Source: Flavobacterium sp. JAS (GTDB lineage Bacteria > Bacteroidota > Bacteroidia > Flavobacteriales > Flavobacteriaceae). Taken from it: DNA of 64,000 bases. Shown one piece after another: positions 55,997 to 64,000 of the stretch. The notes beneath the pieces are model-generated. The model did not search any database, was not told where the DNA came from, and saw nothing but the letters and a program-made list of their open reading frames with translations. Location: contig NZ_JAJMOX010000013.1 of NCBI RefSeq assembly GCF_020991455.1, positions 159,675 to 223,674 on the forward strand, read 5' to 3'. A program made the position numbers and the translations under genes. Positions within the stretch are counted from its first letter, which is position 1. Every line of letters starts with the position of its first letter.

Positions 55997-57989
55997 TTAA
56001 TTTGGTTATAAAATCTTCCTCTGATAATATAGGGATATTTAATTTATTGGCTTTTTCTAATTTTGCCGGTCCCATATTATCTCCCGCAACAACAAAATCA
56101 GTTTTAGCAGAAATTGAACTTCCTACTTTTCCACCATTATCTTCAATGGCTTTCTTTAGCTCATCTCTTGAAAATTGAGCAAAAACTCCTGAAACTACAA
56201 ATGTTTTCCCGACAAATTTCTCTGTAGCATTTGGATTTATTTTTTCGACAATTTCAAATTGAACACCATGATTTTTCAGGCGTTCAATTATAGTTTTGTT
56301 TTCTTCATTTTCAAAAAATTCAATTACGCTTTTAGCAATTCGTTCCCCAATTTCATCAACCAAAATCAAATCCATTAGAGATGCCTGACTTAACGCTTCT
56401 ATGTTTTTATAATGTTTGGCCAATTTCTTAGCTACAGTTTCTCCAACAAAACGAATTCCAAGTGCAAACAAAACGCTTTCGAACGGAATTTCTTTTGATT
56501 TTTCAACGCCTTTTACCAGATTTTCAGCCGATTTTTGTGCCATTCTTTCCAAATGTAAAATATCTTCGACTTTCAATTCGTATAAATCAGCATAATTATG
56601 TACTAAATCATTCTTGAAAAGCAGCGCTACAGTTTCTCCTCCAAGTCCTTCAATATCCATTGCTTTTCTTGAGATATAATGTTGGATTCGTCCGATAATC
56701 TGCGGAGGACAACCGTAAAAATTTGGACAATAATGATTGGCTTCGCCTTCGTTTCTAACTAATTCTGTCTGACATTCAGGGCAATGTGTGATATATTGGG
56801 TTACTTCTGAATTTTCGGGGCGTTGTGATAAATCTACTGCAATAATTTTAGGGATAATCTCACCTCCTTTTTCAACAAAAACAGTGTCATTTATTCTTAT
56901 ATCTAATTTCTCAATTTGATCTGCATTGTGCAAAGAAGCTCTTTTTACAATAGTTCCAGCCAATTGCACTGGCTCTAAATTTGCTACTGGAGTAATTGCT
57001 CCCGTTCTCCCAACCTGGTATGAAATTGATTTTAATGTGGTTGAAACTTGCTCTGATTTAAATTTGTAAGCAATTGCCCAACGGGGTGATTTTGCTGTAT
57101 AACCTAATTCTTCCTGATGTTGAATACTATTTACTTTTATTACAACTCCATCTGTTTCATAAGGTAAATTATGACGATGTACATCCCAATAATCGATAAA
57201 ATCGAAAACTTCCTGCATATTATTCACCAATTTTGCTTCGTTTGGAACTTTAAATCCCCATTTTCTGGCTGATTCTAATCCTTCAAACTGAGAAGAAAAA
57301 GGTAAATTATTTCCGGTTACAAAATATAATAAACATTCTAATGGGCGTTTTGCAACCTCAGCACTGTCTTGCAGTTTTAAACTTCCTGAAGCTGTATTTC
57401 TTGGATTTGAATAGGGTGTTTCTCCAATTTCAATTAATTCCTGGTTCATTTTTTCAAAACCTGCAAAAGGCAGAATAATTTCGCCGCGAATATCAAATTT
57501 ATCCGGATAGTTTCCTTTTAACTGTAAAGGAATCGATTTTATGGTTTTAATATTATTAGTCACTTCATCTCCCTGAAAACCATCTCCGCGTGTTAAAGCC
57601 TGAACTAGTTTTCCGTTTTCGTAAGTAATACTTATCGAAGCTCCGTCATATTTCAGCTCGCAAGTGTATTGCAAAGCGACATTTCCTAATACTTTCTGAA
57701 TTCGGTTTTCCCAGTCCAATAAATCTTCTTTAGAATAAGAATTATCCAGGGAATACATTCTATATTGATGCGCAATTGTTTTAAAATTCTTGGTAACGGT
57801 TCCTCCTACTCGCTGCGTTGGCGAGTTTTCATCAAAAAATTCAGGATGTTTATTTTCTAAATCTTGTAGTTCTTTTAATTTAATATCAAAATCATAGTCA
57901 GAAATTGTCGCGTTATCTAACACGTAATAGTTGTAATTGTGTTGATTAAGTTCGTTTCTTAAATTCTGGATTGTTTCTTGAATATTCAT
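55983..57989 (-). CDS. ligA: NAD-dependent DNA ligase
   Basis: 668 residues from the ATG at 57987-57989 (MNIQETIQNLRNEL), the normal length. Ia domain with YYVLDNATISDYDFD; adenylation Lys in CELKYDGASISITYENG near residue 112; RGEIILPFAGFEKMN; GRTGAITPVANLEPVQLAG; DTVFVEKGGEIIPKI; zinc finger CPECQTELVRN...CPNFYGCPPQI; HhH repeats; and a BRCT domain (VSGVFAQFSRDELKKAIEDNGGKVGSSIS) at the C-terminus. Seals nicks in replication and repair. Upstream gap of 244 bases to the OmpA gene contains a terminator. Confidence 0.97.
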   Translation of the reverse strand: MNIQETIQNLRNELNQHNYNYYVLDNATISDYDFDIKLKELQDLENKHPEFFDENSPTQRVGGTVTKNFKTIAHQYRMYSLDNSYSKEDLLDWENRIQKVLGNVALQYTCELKYDGASISITYENGKLVQALTRGDGFQGDEVTNNIKTIKSIPLQLKGNYPDKFDIRGEIILPFAGFEKMNQELIEIGETPYSNPRNTASGSLKLQDSAEVAKRPLECLLYFVTGNNLPFSSQFEGLESARKWGFKVPNEAKLVNNMQEVFDFIDYWDVHRHNLPYETDGVVIKVNSIQHQEELGYTAKSPRWAIAYKFKSEQVSTTLKSISYQVGRTGAITPVANLEPVQLAGTIVKRASLHNADQIEKLDIRINDTVFVEKGGEIIPKIIAVDLSQRPENSEVTQYITHCPECQTELVRNEGEANHYCPNFYGCPPQIIGRIQHYISRKAMDIEGLGGETVALLFKNDLVHNYADLYELKVEDILHLERMAQKSAENLVKGVEKSKEIPFESVLFALGIRFVGETVAKKLAKHYKNIEALSQASLMDLILVDEIGERIAKSVIEFFENEENKTIIERLKNHGVQFEIVEKINPNATEKFVGKTFVVSGVFAQFSRDELKKAIEDNGGKVGSSISAKTDFVVAGDNMGPAKLEKANKLNIPILSEEDFITKLNESE

Positions 57990-58090
57990 AAGATAATAAA
58001 ATGATGCGGGTTGTAATTTAGAATAATTGAATATCAAAATTAGGATTTTTTTGTTCAAAAACAGTAAAAACCAAAAGTTTTATAAAATCA

Positions 58091-58124
58091 AAAATCAAGC
58101 TGCAAAATGATGCAGCCTGATTTT
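58091..58124 (-). terminator. Terminator of the adhesin-PorP-OmpA operon
   Basis: AAAATCAAGCTGCA / TGCAGCCTGATTTT, 14-bp stem with one mismatch and a 6-base loop, 110 bases past the OmpA-protein stop and about 100 bases before ligA. T-rich on both sides. Confidence 0.7.
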
Positions 58125-58233
58125 CTTCTTGTCCATTATTCTTAAAAAAGAATTAACAAAACCAACTTCCAAATGGTTTCTTCGCTCTATTCTTTACTAC
58201 TGATAATCAAATTATTAGATCGCAAGTATAAAA

Positions 58234-60168
58234 CTATTTCTGGATAATAATGAAGTCTGAGCGTCTGTTTAATAAATGTTCCTCTTCGGTACATTTTATA
58301 CCATTTTTACATTTATTAATTATTCGACTTTCGCCATAACCTATTGCACTTTCTATTCTTGAAGCGTCAATATCCTGCGAAACGATATAATCACGTGTTG
58401 CTTTGGCTCTGTTGTCTGATAGCTTCATGTTGTAAGCATCTTTCCCACGGGAATCTGTGTGTGATTCAATTTTGATTTTAACGTTAGGAAATTTTCTCAT
58501 AACAAAAACTACTTTAGACAATTCTTCAATTGCAAGTGGCGTAATATCATATTTATCATAGTCAAAATAAATAGGCTTAACATCCACTTTTTCAACTCCT
58601 TTTTTCTTAACTACTAAATCATCGTAATTACTAAGTTCGAAGTTAACGTCTTTAATTTCGCCTTCGTTTTCCAAGGTAGTTTCAACAGTTTTTTCGTCGC
58701 TGCTGTAATTAGGCTTTGCCGCAATCATTTTAATCACTTTTCCACAAGGAACAGTAACCACATATTTACCATCATAATTTGTTTTAGTTTCTGCAAGGAT
58801 TTCACTGTAAGAGTTATATGCCATGATTGAAACATCTGTAAGCGGTAATTTTGTTTTTCTGTCAAATGCCATACCTGAAATGTTTTGATTGCAAACAGGT
58901 TTTCCTTTTATGAAGGAATAGATATCGTCATCGCCTTTACCTTCGGCTCTGTTTGAGGAAACATAACCATAACTGCCTGTTTTATCAATTAAAAAAGCAA
59001 AATCATCTTTGTTGCTATTTATTGGAGCTCCCAGATTTTTTGGCGTTGTAAATGTTCCATTGGCTGAAAAGTTACTTTCGTACACATCTAAATCTCCCCT
59101 GCCGTAATGTCCATCTGAAGAAAAGTAAAGTACTCCGTTACGGTAAAAAGGAAAAACATCATTTCCGATGGTGTTAATCTTTGGTCCCAGATTTATTGGG
59201 GAACCCATCGTGCCATCACTGGCAATTTTCACATAATACAAATCACTTTCACCAAAACCTCCCGGCATATCTGACGCAAAGAAAAGATATTGACCATCGT
59301 CACTCAAAGAAGGATGACCAACTGAGTACTCATTACTGTCAAAGGGTACTTTCTGCGGGTTTTCTAATTTTCCATCGGTCATATCACCTTTTATAATTTG
59401 AAAATTATTGACCTTTTCCTGATCAATAACCAATTTATTTTTCTTTACAATATTTGTAGAATAATAAATTGTTTTTCCGCTGGCATCAAAACTTGCCGTT
59501 GCTTCGTGATATTTAGTCATTACATTTGGAAGAAATACTTTTTCATTAAACAAACTTCCGTCTGCAGGATTTCGCTCAGCGATATACAAATTCAGAAACG
59601 GCTGGTTGTTCCAGGTGTATAATTTTTGACTGAATTTTGTGGTATCTCTTGCTGATGTAAAGACTATTTTTTCTTGATAAAAAGTAGCTCCAAAATCGGA
59701 TTTACTGGTATTGATATCTAAATTTTTTAAGGTGTAAAGAGATTTTGCTTTAGACAAACTATCCATTTGCGCTTTTTGAGCAACGTAGCGATTGATCTCG
59801 TTTTTATCTCCTTTTTTATTCAGATATTCTTTTGTGATTTTATCTGCTTCATCATAATCCATAACCGCTTTCATGGTCTGGATGTAACGCAAATAATAAA
59901 TATCAGTCAAATTATTGCCTTGTACTTCATATAATTTTCGATACCATTTTAGTGCATTTTGGGCATCTGAAATAAAATAATACGAGTCGGCAGCATTCTT
60001 CAACGTCTGAGCAGATGGATTCTCTATCTTTTGTAAAATTTCCTCATACGCTTTTGAAGCATCGGCATAAGAATAATTTCTAAACAGGGCATCCGCTTTT
60101 TTTAGATTTGTTTGAGCAAAACCTAATGTAAAACTCAATACTAAACTCAGGATATATAATTTTTTCAT
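58234..60168 (-). CDS. OmpA-like protein with TPR and WD40-like (PD40) repeats
   Basis: 644 residues. Signal peptide ending LGFAQ, TPR-like helices at about 20-110 (ADALFRNYSYADASKAYEEIL, AQNALKWYRKLYEVQGN), PD40 beta-propeller blades at about 165-425 (HPSLSDDGQYLFFASDMPGGFGESDLYYV, GVLYFSSDGHYGRGDLDVY), a carboxypeptidase-regulatory-like domain at about 430-520, and an OmpA peptidoglycan-binding domain at the end (IYFDYDKYDITPLAIEEL, IESHTDSRGKDAYNMKLSDNRAKATRDYI). It belongs to the class that partners with PorP/SprF proteins near gliding or adhesin genes, anchoring the outer-membrane complex to the wall. Confidence 0.92.
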   Translation of the reverse strand: MKKLYILSLVLSFTLGFAQTNLKKADALFRNYSYADASKAYEEILQKIENPSAQTLKNAADSYYFISDAQNALKWYRKLYEVQGNNLTDIYYLRYIQTMKAVMDYDEADKITKEYLNKKGDKNEINRYVAQKAQMDSLSKAKSLYTLKNLDINTSKSDFGATFYQEKIVFTSARDTTKFSQKLYTWNNQPFLNLYIAERNPADGSLFNEKVFLPNVMTKYHEATASFDASGKTIYYSTNIVKKNKLVIDQEKVNNFQIIKGDMTDGKLENPQKVPFDSNEYSVGHPSLSDDGQYLFFASDMPGGFGESDLYYVKIASDGTMGSPINLGPKINTIGNDVFPFYRNGVLYFSSDGHYGRGDLDVYESNFSANGTFTTPKNLGAPINSNKDDFAFLIDKTGSYGYVSSNRAEGKGDDDIYSFIKGKPVCNQNISGMAFDRKTKLPLTDVSIMAYNSYSEILAETKTNYDGKYVVTVPCGKVIKMIAAKPNYSSDEKTVETTLENEGEIKDVNFELSNYDDLVVKKKGVEKVDVKPIYFDYDKYDITPLAIEELSKVVFVMRKFPNVKIKIESHTDSRGKDAYNMKLSDNRAKATRDYIVSQDIDASRIESAIGYGESRIINKCKNGIKCTEEEHLLNRRSDFIIIQK

Positions 60169-60179
60169 AGGTTGTTTTT

Positions 60180-61112
60180 TTAGAAGAATCGAGGAGATTT
60201 AATTTTGCGTTCACCTTTATTGAACTGATATTTCAAGATGAATTCATGTGTCCCATCGTTGTATTTGTTCAATTGACTTACCGTATAATCAAAAGCATAT
60301 CCTAAATAGAAGCTTTTAGATATTTGAAAACCTGCCAGAATACTTACAGAATCATCTGTTCTGTACGCACCTCCGATAACAAATTTTTCTGCAATCATAA
60401 AATTCGCCGAAATATCAGCAGTAAGTGGTGCTCCACTCACTGCTTTTACTAAAAATGCCGGTTTAAATTTCAAATTCGGATTCAAATCAAAAACATAACC
60501 TCCCATTAAATAATAATGCAAACGATCATAATTAATAGATTCCTGAACGTCGTCATAATAATCACTTTGAATAAAGCTAGGAACCGAAAGCCCTAAATAC
60601 CATTTATCGGTATAATAATAAACTCCTGCTCCAATAGCTAATTTTGCCTGATTATCAACATTTTGATTTAACAAAACATCATTATTATCATAATATCTCC
60701 CTTTTGACCAATCTATATTCAACATTCTCATACCCGCTTTTATCCCAAAGGCTAATCTCTTTTCATAGCCTAGCGCTATTGAATAAGCGAAGTTTCCGTC
60801 AAGATACAATTCGTTTGAAGGACCAATTTTGTCGTTAACGACACTTAATCCTAAACCAATTTTCTCATTTCGAAGCGGTGCGTGAACAGAAAATGATTGT
60901 GTTTCTGGTGCTCCAGAAATACCTACCCATTGTGAACGGTGCAAAAGCGTTGCGTCTATCGTGCCGGTAGACCCAGCATAAGCTGGATTTACCGCCATCG
61001 CATTATACATATACTGTGTGTACTCGGGATCCTGTTGTGCACTTGCACAAACTGTGACAAACGAACATATTAAAATGAAATACGTTTCTAATGATTTTAT
61101 ATATAGTTTCAT
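60180..61112 (-). CDS. PorP/SprF family T9SS outer-membrane protein
   Basis: 310 residues. A signal peptide to about residue 25 (VCASAQ), then the family opening QQDPEYTQYMYNAMAVNPAYAGSTG and LHRSQWVGISGAPETQSFSVHAPL. Repeated barrel strands and GLGLSVVNDKIGPSNELYLDGNFAYSIAL follow, with SFYLGYAFDYTVSQLNKYNDGTHEFILKYQF near the end. PorP/SprF proteins help secrete and attach a partner adhesin through type IX secretion. The partner here should be the large repeat protein directly upstream (46-bp gap). Confidence 0.94.
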   Translation of the reverse strand: MKLYIKSLETYFILICSFVTVCASAQQDPEYTQYMYNAMAVNPAYAGSTGTIDATLLHRSQWVGISGAPETQSFSVHAPLRNEKIGLGLSVVNDKIGPSNELYLDGNFAYSIALGYEKRLAFGIKAGMRMLNIDWSKGRYYDNNDVLLNQNVDNQAKLAIGAGVYYYTDKWYLGLSVPSFIQSDYYDDVQESINYDRLHYYLMGGYVFDLNPNLKFKPAFLVKAVSGAPLTADISANFMIAEKFVIGGAYRTDDSVSILAGFQISKSFYLGYAFDYTVSQLNKYNDGTHEFILKYQFNKGERKIKSPRFF

Positions 61113-61158
61113 AACGATACTTATTTAGTTTAATTAATTAGATGATTAATAACAATGC

Positions 61159-64000
61159 TTATCTCATTATAGATAACCATCCTTTTTTAACCGATCCATC
61201 TCCAATGGCTATCACATAAAAATAAGTACCTGTTGGCAACATATCTCCTCTATTAACTACACCTGATACATTGGCAGTTCCGTCCCAGTCATTTTCATAA
61301 TGCTGTTTACTATATACTAATGAACCGTATCTGTTAAATACTTTCAACTCGTTATTTGGATATGTTTCGATACAATCAATTCTAAAGAGATCGTTTGATC
61401 CATCATTATTTGGAGTGAACTCGTTATAAACTGTCAAACAAATTGGCTGTACTGTAGCAGTAGCCGTGTTGTTTGCTGCATCAACATCCAACGGAGTCGA
61501 AACTACGATACTGGCAACATTTGTATAGTCACCGCTTGGTAATACCTGAGCTGTAACAGTTAACGTAACACTTTGTCCAGAATTCAGAGTTGGAATTGTC
61601 CAAAGATGTGTAATTGGGTCGTATGTACCTACTGTTGTATTAGAACTAATTAAAGTATACCCGTTTGGCAGTAATTCACTAACGATCGTATTAATAAAAT
61701 CACCTTCTCCAACATTGTTTACGGTAATTGTAAATGTTACCTCATCACCAAAATTTGGTGTTGGATTACTAACTGTATTGGTAATCGTTAAATCAGAACA
61801 TGTAGCAACTGTAACGTTTAATGATTTTGTTGTGGTTTCATCACAATTATTTGTATATGTTACCTCAACTTTACCTGGTCCTATATCAGACCATGAAACT
61901 GTTACTGATCCATCTGCATTTCCTCCGCCGGAAACTATTTTTCCATTAGTAATTGTCCAAACATAATTTGATTTTCCGTTTGCTATTGAATAAGTAACTC
62001 CTTTGAAAACACATGGTGTGTCATCTGTAGTTGCTAATTGTACTAAAGCATCGTTTTCAAAATTAACAACCACTCCTAATCTTGTAGCGCCCTCACAACC
62101 ATTTGTTGTATTGCTTAAAGCACCTGCATAGTATGTTGCTGCTATTAATGGTGTGTTTGCTGCTAACGGTGTTCCGCCGGTTGCAGATGAATACCAAACT
62201 ACGTTAGGTTCGTTTACCAATATATTTGCTAATGTTGGCAACGCTGATAAACAGAATGTTTGCGTTGTTTTAGGTGTAGTAATAACACCTGGTGTATTTA
62301 CACTTACCGCAACTGCTAATCTTACCGGATTTTCACAACCTGAATTGCTTGAAACAACTCCATAATATGTTCCGGTAGCTAAAGCTGTTGTCGCCGGAAT
62401 TGCTGTTCCTCCAGTTGGCGTACTATACCAAATTACATTTGCTTCGTTTACCTGAATATTAGAAACTTTTGGTGCATTTATTGAACAAAAGTCTTGTGAA
62501 GCATCTGTAGTTGTTGGCGTTGGACTCGGATCTGAAACTGTAACAGTAACTTGCAAACGAGTTGTACTCTCACATCCTGTTATCGGATCTTTAATATTTC
62601 CGTAATATATACCATTAGTTAAAGCTGTTGTAGGTGGAATTACTGTTCCCCCTGTTGAAGCGGTATACCAAACTACATTAGCTTCGTTTACCTGAATACT
62701 TGCAACTGTTGGCACATTTACAGAACAGAAATCTTGTGTAGTATCTGTTGTTGTTGGATTCACTGTGTTTCCAATAGTAATTGTAACTTTTAATCTAGTG
62801 TTACTTTCACAACCCGTTACCGGATCTTTTATGGCTCCAAAATAATCTCCGCTTACTAATGCTGTTGTTGGAGCAATTGCTGTTCCGCCTGTTGCAGCAC
62901 TATACCAAACTACATTAGCTTCGTTTACCTGAATATTAGAAACCTTAGGCAAATCACCTGAACAGAAAACCTGAGTTACTGCTGTTGTTGTTGGTGTTCC
63001 CGGATCTGTTATACTAATTGTTACTAGTAAACGAACTGAACTTTCACAACCTGTAACTGCATCTTTTAATGTTGCATAATAAGCACCATTTGCTAAAGGT
63101 GTTGTTGGAGTAATTACTGTTCCTCCGGTTGCTGCAGTGTACCAAATAACATTACTTTCATTTACCTGAATGTTTGCTACTGTTGAAGCATTAACTAAAC
63201 AGAAATTTTGTGTAGTATCTGTCGTTGTTGGCGTAGCCGGATCAGTTACACTTACTGCAACTTGCAATCTTACTGCACTTTCGCATGTAGTTGTTGGATC
63301 TACAATCGATGCAAAATAATTTCCTGTTGCTAAAGCTGTTGTTGGTGCAATTACTGTTCCGCCTGTTGCTGTGGCATACCAAACTATACTTCCTGTTGCT
63401 GGTGTATTAACCTGAATGTTTGCTACAGTTGGAGCATTTACTAAACAGAAATCTTGTGTTGTATCTACTGTAGTTGGTGTTCCAGGATCAGTTACGCTGA
63501 TGTTGATCGCTAATCTCACATTGCTTTCGCAAGTTGTTGTTGGATCTTTGATTGCGGCGTAATATGTTCCAGTTGTTAATGCTGTTGCTGGTGGAATTAA
63601 ATTTCCTCCGGTTAAAGCATCGTACCAAACAATATTTGTCGCTGGACTTACGTCGATTGTTGCAAATGTTGGTGCATCAATCAAACAGAAATTCTGCTCT
63701 GTTTTGGTAATTACTGGTGTTCCCGGATCAGTCACGCTGATGTTGATCGCTAATCTAACTTTACTCTCACAAGTTGTTGTTGGATCTTTGATTGCTGCAT
63801 AATAAGTTCCAGTTGTTAATGCTGTTGCTGGTGGAATTAAATTTCCTCCGGTTAAAGCATCATACCAAACAATATTTGCCGCTGGACTTACATCAATTGA
63901 TGCAAATGTTGGAGCATTTACTAAACAGAAATCTTGAGTTGTTTTAGTAATTACTGGTGTTCCAGGATCAGTCACGCTGATATTGATCGCTAATCTAACT
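61159..64000 (-). CDS. T9SS type B repeat adhesin (partial, 5' end outside)
   Basis: At least 946 residues; the frame continues through the right edge, so the N-terminus is missing. At least eight tandem Ig-like repeats of about 80 residues (WY-x-x-x-TGG-T-x-I-x-P near the centre, then TTCESxVRL) occupy the visible N-terminal two thirds. Then come a PKD-like region (VTYSIANGKSNYVWTITNG), a DUF11 repeat (ITVNNVGEGDFINTIVSELLPNGY) and a gliding-motility-type C-terminal domain: YNEFTPNNDGSNDLFRIDCI, LKVFNRYGSLVYSK, DWDGTANVSG, LPTGTYFYVI. The C-terminal domain is the T9SS type B signal. A surface adhesin of SprB or RemA type is likely. The repeats are DNA-level near-duplicates. Confidence 0.88.
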   Translation of the reverse strand, partial: VRLAINISVTDPGTPVITKTTQDFCLVNAPTFASIDVSPAANIVWYDALTGGNLIPPATALTTGTYYAAIKDPTTTCESKVRLAINISVTDPGTPVITKTEQNFCLIDAPTFATIDVSPATNIVWYDALTGGNLIPPATALTTGTYYAAIKDPTTTCESNVRLAINISVTDPGTPTTVDTTQDFCLVNAPTVANIQVNTPATGSIVWYATATGGTVIAPTTALATGNYFASIVDPTTTCESAVRLQVAVSVTDPATPTTTDTTQNFCLVNASTVANIQVNESNVIWYTAATGGTVITPTTPLANGAYYATLKDAVTGCESSVRLLVTISITDPGTPTTTAVTQVFCSGDLPKVSNIQVNEANVVWYSAATGGTAIAPTTALVSGDYFGAIKDPVTGCESNTRLKVTITIGNTVNPTTTDTTQDFCSVNVPTVASIQVNEANVVWYTASTGGTVIPPTTALTNGIYYGNIKDPITGCESTTRLQVTVTVSDPSPTPTTTDASQDFCSINAPKVSNIQVNEANVIWYSTPTGGTAIPATTALATGTYYGVVSSNSGCENPVRLAVAVSVNTPGVITTPKTTQTFCLSALPTLANILVNEPNVVWYSSATGGTPLAANTPLIAATYYAGALSNTTNGCEGATRLGVVVNFENDALVQLATTDDTPCVFKGVTYSIANGKSNYVWTITNGKIVSGGGNADGSVTVSWSDIGPGKVEVTYTNNCDETTTKSLNVTVATCSDLTITNTVSNPTPNFGDEVTFTITVNNVGEGDFINTIVSELLPNGYTLISSNTTVGTYDPITHLWTIPTLNSGQSVTLTVTAQVLPSGDYTNVASIVVSTPLDVDAANNTATATVQPICLTVYNEFTPNNDGSNDLFRIDCIETYPNNELKVFNRYGSLVYSKQHYENDWDGTANVSGVVNRGDMLPTGTYFYVIAIGDGSVKKGWLSIMR
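63245..64000 (-). repeat. Tandem 240-bp DNA repeats in the adhesin gene
   Basis: The word GGATCAGT recurs at 63485, 63725 and 63965, exactly 240 bases apart (80 codons). The two complete units 63485-63724 and 63725-63964 are nearly identical at the DNA level, with only scattered changes; older repeats further on (62500-63240) are diverged. This is the sign of recent unit duplication by recombination. Confidence 0.8.

Noticed and set aside
59181..59622. Plus-strand ORFs opposite the OmpA/PD40 gene
   Set aside because: Shadows of the long minus-strand gene with intact domains.
61159..64000. CRISPR-like regular repeats
   Set aside because: The 240-bp periodicity is protein-coding (80-codon Ig-like units) and there are no short repeats with unique spacers. 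No CRISPR array exists in the window.
1..64000. tRNA, rRNA, prophage, transposase, toxin-antitoxin or restriction-modification genes
   Set aside because: I looked for cloverleaf-like stems with CCA ends, transposase and integrase motifs and methylase motifs, and found none that I could support.

Overview
The window is about 33% G+C and looks like a chromosomal segment from a Flavobacterium-type Bacteroidota. The indications are the Bacteroidetes promoter signature (TTTG, about 19 bp, TAnnTTTG) seen in several gaps, type IX secretion (T9SS) sorting domains and gliding-type C-termini, PorP/SprF and DUF4835 proteins, a succinyl/acetyl-ornithine transcarbamylase type of arginine operon, FabV, and intergenic spaces filled with AT-rich inverted repeats. 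I see no tRNA, rRNA, CRISPR array, transposase or prophage; this is core chromosome with scattered small repeats.

Layout. 1-4.3 kb: the 5' tip of a carbon-nitrogen hydrolase gene, a lipoprotein, a DUF808 membrane protein, an unlisted 39-residue ORF and a pair of exported proteins, one with a T9SS type A tail. 4.3-9.7 kb: clpB, a bacillithiol-type YtxJ thioredoxin and two polytopic membrane proteins. 9.9-20.8 kb: one long minus-strand arginine and proline operon running GNAT-argG-argC-argD-proA-proB-argF'-argB-argE-argH. Its roughly 320-nt leader has a good promoter, three closely packed hairpins and a 28-codon leader ORF. Each of the seven gaps from argC to argH contains inverted or reiterated repeats, mostly of different sequence families.

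21.3-38 kb: mostly independent genes. They include an M1 peptidase, aldose epimerase-like protein, two beta-barrel proteins, smpB, a Fic protein with an XRE domain, pcm, an oxidoreductase, a 3-hydroxyacyl-CoA dehydrogenase, yggS, a four-helix-bundle gene set in CAATT-rich repeats, a DnaQ/GIY-YIG fusion, a voltage-gated-type channel with a zinc ribbon, miaA and an acyl-ACP thioesterase. 38.2-41.1 kb: rtcB-prfH-TPR, an RNA-repair/ribosome-rescue operon, with a palindrome over its promoter and a separate 27-residue ORF transcription unit just upstream. 41.5-45.5 kb: GT2, coaE and an RprX/RprY-like two-component system.

45.6-53.5 kb: a housekeeping run on the minus strand (DUF6913-like gene, dapA, bamD, rpoZ, coaBC, DUF4835, recN, fabV). 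53.5-58 kb: a two-gene split 5'-nucleotidase, a membrane protein and ligA. 58.2-64 kb: an OmpA/PD40 protein, a PorP/SprF protein and a very repetitive T9SS type B adhesin that runs off the right edge.

The least explained material lies between genes. There are three copies of an element with a conserved outer frame and a hypervariable central hairpin, each lying 3' of a gene in the sense orientation; several other families of inverted repeats; the arginine operon leader; and the small ORFs. All family assignments come from reading the sequence and from memory of the families; no database search was run.
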